Assembly (NCBI GenBank): GCA_964373495.1
Contig: CAYJUW010000033.1
Location: 1-8,049, forward strand
From: JACQMJ01 sp964373495
Lineage (GTDB): Bacteria > Patescibacteriota > Minisyncoccia > Sungbacterales > SURF-37
DNA: 8,049 nt
Direction of reading: 5' to 3'
Under the pieces are notes generated by a model. That model was not told the DNA's origin and searched no databases. It worked only from the letters and a program-made list of their open reading frames with translations. Below are positions 1 to 4,250 of the stretch, piece by piece; position 1 is the first letter of the stretch; each line of letters opens with the position of its first letter. A program made the position numbers and the translations under genes.

Positions 1-488
1 TAAGCGCGCTTTTTACGGCTCGCCCGGCGCTCCTGGCCGGAATCGCCGAGCTCCTTCGCATCGGTGATCTCGGATCGCCGAGCATCCTTGCGGTGGCCTT
101 GGCCTTTGCCGCGGGCTCGCTCGCAAACGTGTTCCTCCTGGCCCTATCGCTCCGGCGTGTCGCGCGGCAGACCCTTGGGGTAACACTTTCGTTCGAGGGT
201 GTCTCGCTCCTTACCATGATCGGCGCTGCCGCTCTGGCCGGACTGGCCGCCTACGCCGCGCTGATTCCGTTCCCTGCGCTCATTGCCACAAACACCTTCG
301 TCGGCATTGCCCTGCAGGGCATCACCGCTGGCCTGGCGGGTTTCCTCGTCTACGGGGCGCTGCTCGCCTGGCAGGGCAATCCGGAGATCCTCGGACTCAT
401 GGAGAGCATTCGGAGGCGTCTGGTGAGCCCGAAGCGGACCCCCGAGGTCTTCGAGACCGAAAAACTCAACGGCGACGGCACCAAGTGA
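1..488 (+). CDS. murJ: MurJ-like lipid II flippase, C-terminal part (5' end outside window)
   Basis: The frame is open from the left edge to the TGA at 486-488, so this is the last ~160 residues of a longer protein. It has three strongly hydrophobic stretches (from about nt 87, 213 and 300), then a basic tail beginning GNPEILGLMESIRRRL and ending in a polar segment. The sequence LAVALAFAAGSLANVFLLAL followed by LRR resembles the late helix of MurJ (MviN) proteins, where G-LALA-S--N-LLL--LRR is typical, and the E-L-----RR-L tail also fits. MurJ flips lipid-linked peptidoglycan precursors across the inner membrane. The conserved N-terminal two thirds are not visible, so the family call rests on general pattern; another multi-helix MATE/MOP-type exporter is possible. 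A strong hairpin follows 8 bp after the stop. The next gene belongs to a mobile element, so no operon partner can be read downstream. Confidence 0.66.
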   Translation, partial: SALFTARPALLAGIAELLRIGDLGSPSILAVALAFAAGSLANVFLLALSLRRVARQTLGVTLSFEGVSLLTMIGAAALAGLAAYAALIPFPALIATNTFVGIALQGITAGLAGFLVYGALLAWQGNPEILGLMESIRRRLVSPKRTPEVFETEKLNGDGTK

Positions 489-496
489 ACATGGTG

Positions 497-524
497 CACC
501 GCGCCGCAGAGCGGCGCGGTGTTT
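497..524 (+). terminator. Intrinsic terminator behind the murJ-like gene
   Basis: A perfect 10-bp GC-rich stem, CACCGCGCCG (497-506) with CGGCGCGGTG (512-521), closes a 5-nt loop. A short T-containing stretch (TTTCC, then ATTT) follows. It starts 8 bp after the murJ stop and lies upstream of the transposase element, so it probably separates the two. The T tract is weak, so termination efficiency is uncertain. Confidence 0.7.
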
Positions 525-544
525 CCATTTACCACTTCGTGAAC

Positions 545-575
545 AAATCTATTGAAGTCGGACTTCAATAGGTTT
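545..575. repeat. REP-type palindrome, copy 1 (upstream of transposase)
   Basis: The arms CTATTGAAGTC (549-559) and GACTTCAATAG (561-571) are exact reverse complements around a single G at 560. The stem extends through a T-G wobble to AAA/TTT at 545-547 and 573-575. The core GAAGTCGGACTTC recurs at 1194-1206 and 1292-1304. It sits 11 bp before the transposase ATG, as expected for a palindrome recognised by the neighbouring REP-type Y1 transposase. Confidence 0.88.
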
Positions 576-586
576 AGGGTAGAGGC

Positions 587-1309
587 ATGGTGCGCAAGAC
601 CGCGTTTACCAATGGGGCGATATATCACGTCTACAACCGCGGCGTTGAAAAGCGGCGCGTTTTCGGTGCTGAAAAGGATTATCTCCGCTTCGTCCATGAC
701 CTGTTTGAATTCAATGATGTGGCGCCGGCGTTGAACACCGGATATTATTCCTCCGGTTCGCATCGGACGGCGCAAGAATTGCGGAAACCTCGGAAGCTCT
801 TGCTGGAGATTTTATGCTTCTGCCTGATGCCCGATCATTACCATCTGCTCGTACGCCAGCGGGTCGAAAATGGGATAACCGAATTTATGCGCAAGCTCGG
901 CACCGGGTATACGAACTACTTCAATCAGAAGTATCAGCGGGTGGGGCCGCTGTTCCAGGGAAAATTTAAATCGGTTCCGGTAACGCGCCAGGCCCATCTG
1001 CTCCACCTTCCCCACTACATTCACCTCAACCCGCTGGATCTCCGGATGCCCGAATGGCGCCGCGGGCGGTTGCGGAGCGCGGCGAAAGCGCTTGCCTTTC
1101 TTGGATCATACCGTTGGAGCAGCTATCGTGATTACCTCGGCGCGAAGAACTTTCCCTCGGTCACTCAGCGCGATTTCATCCGCTCAATCTATGGAAGTCG
1201 GACTTCCATAGATTATGAGGAGGAGGTGCGGGAGTGGCTGGAACATCTGGATTTTGAACCGGTCCGGGATTTGACGATAGAAAAACCTATGGAAGTCGGA
1301 CTTCGATAG
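587..1309 (+). CDS. REP-associated tyrosine (Y1, HUH) transposase
   Basis: 240 residues of the Y1_Tnp / TnpA-REP (RAYT) family, which cleaves single-stranded DNA at palindromic hairpins using one catalytic tyrosine and a His-hydrophobic-His metal site. Visible signatures are the opening NGAIYHVYNRG (res 9-19), the HUH triad in CLMPDHYHLLV (H84, Y85, H86), the helix GTGYTNYFNQKYQRVGPLFQ with candidate tyrosines Y108 and Y111, GKFK (125-128), and YIHLNPL (144-150). All motifs are intact, so the enzyme could be active. AGGG at 576-579, 7 nt before the ATG, is a plausible ribosome site. Oddities: palindrome copy 2 is translated as residues 200-210 (SIYGSRTSIDY), and copy 3 encodes PMEVGLR plus the TAG stop, so the gene ends inside the repeat. 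Family identity is near certain; activity is inferred. Confidence 0.93.
   Translation: MVRKTAFTNGAIYHVYNRGVEKRRVFGAEKDYLRFVHDLFEFNDVAPALNTGYYSSGSHRTAQELRKPRKLLLEILCFCLMPDHYHLLVRQRVENGITEFMRKLGTGYTNYFNQKYQRVGPLFQGKFKSVPVTRQAHLLHLPHYIHLNPLDLRMPEWRRGRLRSAAKALAFLGSYRWSSYRDYLGAKNFPSVTQRDFIRSIYGSRTSIDYEEEVREWLEHLDFEPVRDLTIEKPMEVGLR
1186..1214. repeat. REP-type palindrome, copy 2 (inside transposase gene)
   Basis: A perfect 14-bp inverted repeat, AATCTATGGAAGTC (1186-1199) and its complement (1201-1214), lies around G1200. It is in the transposase coding sequence and is translated in frame. Relative to copy 1, the T-A pair at 553/567 is a G-C pair here (1193/1207). This is a compensatory change that preserves the stem. 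Confidence 0.9.
1287..1309. repeat. REP-type palindrome, copy 3 (over the transposase stop codon)
   Basis: CTATGGAAGTC (1287-1297), G1298, GACTTCGATAG (1299-1309). One pair is broken (G1291 opposite G1305). The final TAG of the palindrome is the transposase stop codon, and lepA begins 8 bp later, so the right end of the unit touches the lepA leader. Confidence 0.87.
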
Positions 1310-1317
1310 ATTGTGGT

Positions 1318-3345
1318 ATGGAGCGCATCCGGAATTTCGTCATCATCAGCCACGTTGACCACGGCAAGTCAACGCTGGCGGATCGCTTCTTGGAGTTGAC
1401 GGGGACGGTGGATGCGCGTAAGATGCGGCCGCAGTACCTGGATCAGATGGATCTTGAGCGCGAACGGGGGATTACGATCAAGATGCAGCCGGTCCGCATG
1501 ATTTGGCGAGCGCCAAATCATGCGGGCATTCTAAACCCTAAATTCGAAATCCTAAACAAACCCAAAACCAAAAATCAAAAATTCAAAAACGATTTAGGAT
1601 TTAGAGTTTCGGATTTAGGATTTGCAAATTCAACACAAGAATTTGTGTTGAATTTGATTGACACGCCCGGGCACGCCGACTTTGCCTACGAGGTGTCACG
1701 GGCGCTTGCGGCCGTGGAGGGGGCTCTCCTGCTCGTGGATGCCGTCCCGGGCGTGCAGGCGCAGACGGTCTCGAATTTCCATCTCGCCCGCGCCGAGGGC
1801 CTGACCGTTATCCCGGTTGTCAACAAGATTGATCTGGCTGCGGCGCGCATCAGCGAAACCGAAGCCGAACTCGCGAATCTCACCGGTTGCGGGCCGGGCG
1901 AGATCCTGAGGATTTCCGCCAAACGCGGCGATGGCGTTCCGGCATTGCTCCAGGCCGTGGTCGAGCGCATCGGGCCGCCCCGGCTCAGCCGCGCTGCGCC
2001 TCGCCTGGAGAGCGGGCCGCCCCGTACCGGCGCGGAGCCGTTGGCGTCGACGCCGGCCCGGGCGCTCATTTTTGATTCTCATTTTGACGACTACCGCGGG
2101 GTGATCGCGCATGTCCGCGTGGTGGACGGCGCATTTCGCTCAAGCGCGCCGATCGCCATGCTCGGCGTACGGGAGCGGGCCGAGATCGTTGAGGTTGGCT
2201 ACTTTGCGCCGGAGCTGGTTCCGGCCGAGTCGCTCGCGGCCGGGGAAATCGGTTATATCGCCACCGGCCTCAAGCGGCCGGATGCCGTTCGAGTCGGTGA
2301 TACCATCGCCACCGCAGATGCGCGCAGATTAAAAACGCAGATTGACGCAGATATCAGCGTACATCAGCGTAATCATCTGCGTGAATCAGCGATCGTGGAG
2401 CCGCTGCCGGGGTACCAGGAGCCCGCCGCGGTGGTTTTTGCCAGCGTCTACCCCGAGGATGCGTCAAGCCATCCCAAGCTCGCCGACGCCTTGAAAAAAA
2501 TAAGGTTGAACGACGCGGCCATCCGCTTTGAGTCCGAATCCTCCGACGCCCTCGGCCGCGGGTGGCGCATGGGGTTCCTCGGGCTCCTCCACATGGAAAT
2601 CGTCGGCGAGCGCATCAGGCGCGAATACGGCGTGAACCTCGTCATCGCGTCGCCCTCCGTGGTCTACCGCATCGTCCGCGCGGACGGCCGCGAAGAATTT
2701 ATCTCTTCGGCCGCCCGGCTGCCGGATCCGCAATACTTCGTCGAGATCCAGGAGCCCTGGGTGCGCCTCGAGGTGGTAACCCGCGAGCGCGATCTCGGAG
2801 CGGTCTCCCTGCTCCTCCAGAGGACCCGCGGCGAGTACGTTTCGCAGCGCTCCCTCGGGGTTGATCGCCGGACGATCAGCTATGAGGCGCCGCTCGCCGA
2901 AATCCTGGTCGGCTTTGTCGGTACCTTAAAGAGCGTGACCGCCGGCTTCGGATCGTTCAGCTACGAGCCCGTAGGCTACCGGCGGAGCGATCTCGTGCGC
3001 CTGGACGTGCTGGTGGCGGGCGAGCGCGAATCGGCGCTCTCCAAGCTCGTGGTCCGCGAGGACGCGTATCGCGCCGGCCGCGCCCTCGTGGCCAAGTTAA
3101 AAGCCCTTCTTCCGCCCCAGCTCTTCGCGGTATCCATCCAGGCCGCGCTCGGCGGCCGCATCATTGCCCGCGAAACCCTGCCGGCATTGAAAAAGGACGT
3201 CACCGGCTACCTCTACGGCGGAGACCGCACCCGGAAGATGAAGCTCTGGGGAAAACAGCAGCGCGGGAAAAAGCGGCTGGCCAAATCCGGCCGCATCCAA
3301 ATCCCGCCCGAAGTGTTCCGCGCGCTCCTGAAGAGCAATCACTAA
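1318..3345 (+). CDS. lepA: Elongation factor 4 (LepA), enlarged by in-frame repeat insertions
   Basis: A translational GTPase that binds the ribosome and acts on initiation, assembly or back-translocation; cytosolic. 675 residues against 599 in E. coli. GTPase motifs: HVDHGKS (12-18), RERGITIK (48-55), DTPGH (115-119), NKID (169-172), SAK (200-202). LepA-specific features are LGRGWRMGFLGLLHMEI, YRRSDLVRLDVLVAGERESAL and the C-terminal GGDRTRKMKLWGKQQRGKKR segment. The excess length is local. About 38 residues lie between VRM (59-61) and LNLIDTPGH (111-119), and about 20 before EPLPGY (res ~332-358); both coincide with DNA repeats. A smaller Pro/Arg-rich expansion (res ~218-236) precedes ARALIFDS. 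All keep the frame, so the gene is probably functional. ATG 1318 matches the family start (MERIRNF). There is no clear Shine-Dalgarno, and a transposon palindrome ends 8 bp upstream. Confidence 0.96.
   Translation: MERIRNFVIISHVDHGKSTLADRFLELTGTVDARKMRPQYLDQMDLERERGITIKMQPVRMIWRAPNHAGILNPKFEILNKPKTKNQKFKNDLGFRVSDLGFANSTQEFVLNLIDTPGHADFAYEVSRALAAVEGALLLVDAVPGVQAQTVSNFHLARAEGLTVIPVVNKIDLAAARISETEAELANLTGCGPGEILRISAKRGDGVPALLQAVVERIGPPRLSRAAPRLESGPPRTGAEPLASTPARALIFDSHFDDYRGVIAHVRVVDGAFRSSAPIAMLGVRERAEIVEVGYFAPELVPAESLAAGEIGYIATGLKRPDAVRVGDTIATADARRLKTQIDADISVHQRNHLRESAIVEPLPGYQEPAAVVFASVYPEDASSHPKLADALKKIRLNDAAIRFESESSDALGRGWRMGFLGLLHMEIVGERIRREYGVNLVIASPSVVYRIVRADGREEFISSAARLPDPQYFVEIQEPWVRLEVVTRERDLGAVSLLLQRTRGEYVSQRSLGVDRRTISYEAPLAEILVGFVGTLKSVTAGFGSFSYEPVGYRRSDLVRLDVLVAGERESALSKLVVREDAYRAGRALVAKLKALLPPQLFAVSIQAALGGRIIARETLPALKKDVTGYLYGGDRTRKMKLWGKQQRGKKRLAKSGRIQIPPEVFRALLKSNH
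1494..1656. repeat. AT-rich heptamer palindromic element inserted in frame in lepA
   Basis: There are three hairpins in a row. (1) CCGCATGATTTGGCG (1494-1508) with its exact complement at 1511-1525 and a 2-nt centre. (2) An imperfect long hairpin, 1531-1557 against 1592-1618 (22 of 27 positions pair), with a 32-nt A/C-rich loop. (3) CAAATTCAACACAA (1625-1638) with its exact complement at 1643-1656. The central part runs in 7-bp words: CTAAACC-type on the left from 1531, and GATTTAG, three copies with AGTTTCG and GATTTGC, on the right (1591-1625). Translation adds about 38 residues rich in K, N and F between conserved LepA motifs. Composition is strikingly AT-rich against GC-rich flanks, marking it as foreign to the gene. 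Confidence 0.85.
1971..2024. repeat. 12-bp direct repeat framing a Pro/Arg-rich expansion in lepA
   Basis: CGGGCCGCCCCG occurs at 1971-1982 and again at 2013-2024, offset by 42 bp (14 codons). It lies where LepA is longer than E. coli LepA, between the G domain and the ARALIFDS strand of domain 2. The phase-preserving offset suggests duplication or slippage, but GC-rich sequence makes 12-bp matches less surprising. Confidence 0.5.
2313..2391. repeat. CGCAGAT/ATCWGCG palindromic element inserted in frame in lepA
   Basis: Four CGCAGAT words (2313, 2323, 2336, 2346) are followed by four inverted words, ATCAGCG (2353, 2363, 2385) and ATCTGCG (2375), each 7 bp. Start-to-start spacing is 10 bp for most, with 12-13 bp at two places and 7 bp at the centre. 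The whole forms an imperfect palindrome centred at 2352/2353. Translation gives residues ~332-358 of LepA (including RRLKTQIDADISVHQRN), absent from E. coli LepA, between GDTI and EPLPGY. Similar CGCAGATTA-type dispersed repeats are known to me from other bacterial genomes, but no search was made. Confidence 0.85.
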
Positions 3346-3375
3346 TATACGAATATGTGTGAATATTCGTATATT
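3344..3375. terminator. AT-rich hairpin between lepA and the convergent small gene
   Basis: A perfect 13-bp inverted repeat, AATATACGAATAT (3344-3356) and ATATTCGTATATT (3363-3375), has a 6-nt loop and overlaps the lepA TAA stop (3343-3345). It sits between convergent genes (lepA and the minus-strand peptide gene ending at 3387), so a bidirectional transcript-end role is plausible. It lacks a T run and is AT-rich, so it may instead be another dispersed palindrome (ATATTCG word repeated). Confidence 0.5.
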
Positions 3376-3386
3376 CGCGATTGCTC

Positions 3387-3494
3387 CTAGCGGTAGTAGA
3401 TTACCGGCAAGAGGGTGAAGGCGATCATGCCGGCAACGGCGATGATGCTCACCGTGATCCAGATGATGCGAGACGCTTTTCGCGGGAAGCGCAT
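3387..3494 (-). CDS. Small single-pass membrane protein, 35 residues
   Basis: A short minus-strand frame running from ATG (3494) to TAG (3387-3389). The start MRFPRKASR is basic, and about 25 hydrophobic residues follow (IIWITVSIIAVAGMIAFTLL, then PVIYY), ending in Arg. A positive N-terminus before one helix predicts insertion with the N-terminus in the cytoplasm. The helix is clean, with no charged residue between R9 and R35, which is unlikely by chance in a GC-rich spacer. Tiny proteins of the form basic head, IIW-I-S-I, hydrophobic core, P are, in my memory, common in Parcubacteria genomes, but I can name no function and did no search. No Shine-Dalgarno is seen; an AT-containing repeat element begins just upstream (3502). 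It converges on lepA, with a hairpin between them. Confidence 0.55.
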   Translation of the reverse strand: MRFPRKASRIIWITVSIIAVAGMIAFTLLPVIYYR

Positions 3495-3501
3495 GCGATG
3501 G

Positions 3502-3583
3502 AATTAAGAATCATGGAGCAAGAATCATGGGCAGGGGAGCAACGGCTCGCGTCGTCCCGATTCATGATCGCATGATCATAAGG
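3502..3583. repeat. AATCATG heptamer palindromic element, intergenic
   Basis: The left arm reads in 7-bp words: AATTAAG (3502), AATCATG (3509), GAGCAAG (3516), AATCATG (3523), so AAGAATCATGG repeats with a 14-bp period. The right arm carries the inverted word: ATTCATGAT (3560-3568), CATGAT (3571-3576) and CATAAG (3577-3582). A 30-nt GC-rich centre separates the arms. It has the same building plan as the element in lepA at 1494-1656, but with a different word. Confidence 0.6.
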
Positions 3584-3588
3584 TCTTG

Positions 3589-3763
3589 GTTCACCCCGTT
3601 ACAACCGGGCGCCCCATGCCTTCAGGCCCCGTTAGAGCCCTCAAGGACTCTCACGGGGCAGGCGGGGGAGGAAGGCGGAATCCCGCTCGTCCCGAAGATG
3701 CCCCGGTTTACCCCGTTAGATTTCAGATCTAACGGGCCAAGGCCGGGTTGTAACGGGGTGAAC
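3589..3763. repeat. MITE-like element with perfect 18-bp terminal inverted repeats
   Basis: The ends are GTTCACCCCGTTACAACC (3589-3606) and its exact complement (3746-3763). Inside are two more hairpins on the same CCCCGTTA word: 3627-3641 with 3644-3658 (15 positions, 2 mismatches, 2-nt loop) and CCCGTTAGAT (3712-3721) with ATCTAACGGG (3727-3736, 5-nt loop). GGTTYACCCCGTTASA occurs twice as a direct repeat (3588 and 3705), suggesting nesting of one copy in another. No convincing coding frame lies inside and no target duplication is obvious. It ends 41 bp before the ftsB-like ATG. The rest of the 3764-3804 leader shows no clear promoter. Confidence 0.72.
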
Positions 3764-3804
3764 GATTCAGGGCGCAGGTTAGGACGTTCTCCAGTGTAAC
3801 AGGT

Positions 3805-4203
3805 ATGCAACTATTTTCCAAGATGCCATCGGGTCGGGATCTCTGGCGCTGGCCGCCGGCGGCGGTCTTCCTCATAGTCGTCGTCGGCTTCCTCGTCACG
3901 AGCGCCGTTCGCATTACCATCCGCGAGCGGGCTATTGCCCGCGAGCGCCGAGCGCTCGAAGAGCGGGTGGCCATACTTGAGGCCGAGAAATCGCGATTGG
4001 CCGAAGCGATCCGGGCGCTCGGCGATCCGGCGGCGGTGGAGCGTCTGGCCAAAGAGCGCCTGAATCTCAAGAATACCGGCGAGGAGGTGGTGGTCGTGGT
4101 TCCCGATGGGCGGACCGTTGCCGCCCCGCCCGCGAGCGGATCTTGGCTGGAGCAGATCCTCGGGCCGTGGCTCGGCGCGCTCATCCGCGTGTTCCGGCAC
4201 TGA
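3805..4203 (+). CDS. FtsB/DivIC-like septum formation initiator protein
   Basis: 132 residues with a short basic cytoplasmic head, one membrane helix (about 18-36, PAAVFLIVVVGFLVTSAV), then a charged coiled coil (about 38-70, RERAIARERRALEERVAILE and on), and the family end motif LGDPAAVERLAKERLNLKNTGEEVVVVV, with the spacing of FtsB/DivIC proteins (L-D---E--AR--L---GE-----). These bitopic proteins join the FtsQ(DivIB)/FtsL/FtsB divisome complex at the septum. The C-terminus carries an extra ~35 residues ending in a hydrophobic ILGPWLGALIRVF segment, perhaps membrane-associated. The start ATG 3805 has only a weak AGGT just before it; ATG 3823 is an alternative. It is monocistronic here and convergent with miaA, without a clear terminator in the 47-bp gap. 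Family level is firm; FtsB versus DivIC versus FtsL-type cannot be settled. Confidence 0.85.
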   Translation: MQLFSKMPSGRDLWRWPPAAVFLIVVVGFLVTSAVRITIRERAIARERRALEERVAILEAEKSRLAEAIRALGDPAAVERLAKERLNLKNTGEEVVVVVPDGRTVAAPPASGSWLEQILGPWLGALIRVFRH

Positions 4204-4250
4204 CTCTTGCCCCCGATTGACTCGAATAATTTCGATCGAACGCATTTGCG

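Larger units (their letters stand above)
545..1309 (+). mobile_element. REP/RAYT-type unit: Y1 transposase gene bounded by its palindromes
   Basis: A single-gene unit is bounded on the left by palindrome copy 1 (545-575) and on the right by copy 3 (1287-1309), with copy 2 (1186-1214) internal. All three share the core GAAGTCGGACTTC. No long terminal inverted repeats or target duplications are seen, as expected for HUH/Y1 enzymes acting on single-stranded hairpins. The unit fills the whole space between the murJ terminator and the lepA start. The exact outer boundaries are inferred from the palindromes, not proven. Confidence 0.6.

Noticed and set aside
2..61. KRAFYG in a second frame at the left edge, resembling the RAFYA motif of MurJ and hinting at a frameshift.
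   Set aside because: The spacing to the following late helix is about 20 residues too short for MurJ, the frame soon loses similarity, and the main frame is open to the edge.
350..775. Minus-strand open frame across the murJ tail, terminator and transposase start.
   Set aside because: It crosses a strong terminator hairpin and a REP palindrome, overlaps two better-supported genes, and has no recognisable protein features.
2313..2391. Possible CRISPR array from the regularly spaced CGCAGAT words.
   Set aside because: The units are 7 bp with 3-6 bp gaps, inverted half-way, and lie in a coding sequence; there are no 25-35 bp repeats with unique spacers and no cas genes.
3346..3804. A tRNA or other structured RNA gene in the repeat-rich spacer.
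   Set aside because: No T-loop consensus (GGTTCRANNCC in a proper arm), cloverleaf or CCA end was found on either strand; the hairpins are explained by the repeat elements.
3527..3810. Small open frames on both strands across the repeat region upstream of the ftsB-like gene.
   Set aside because: They are translations of the palindromic elements and show no protein-like composition.
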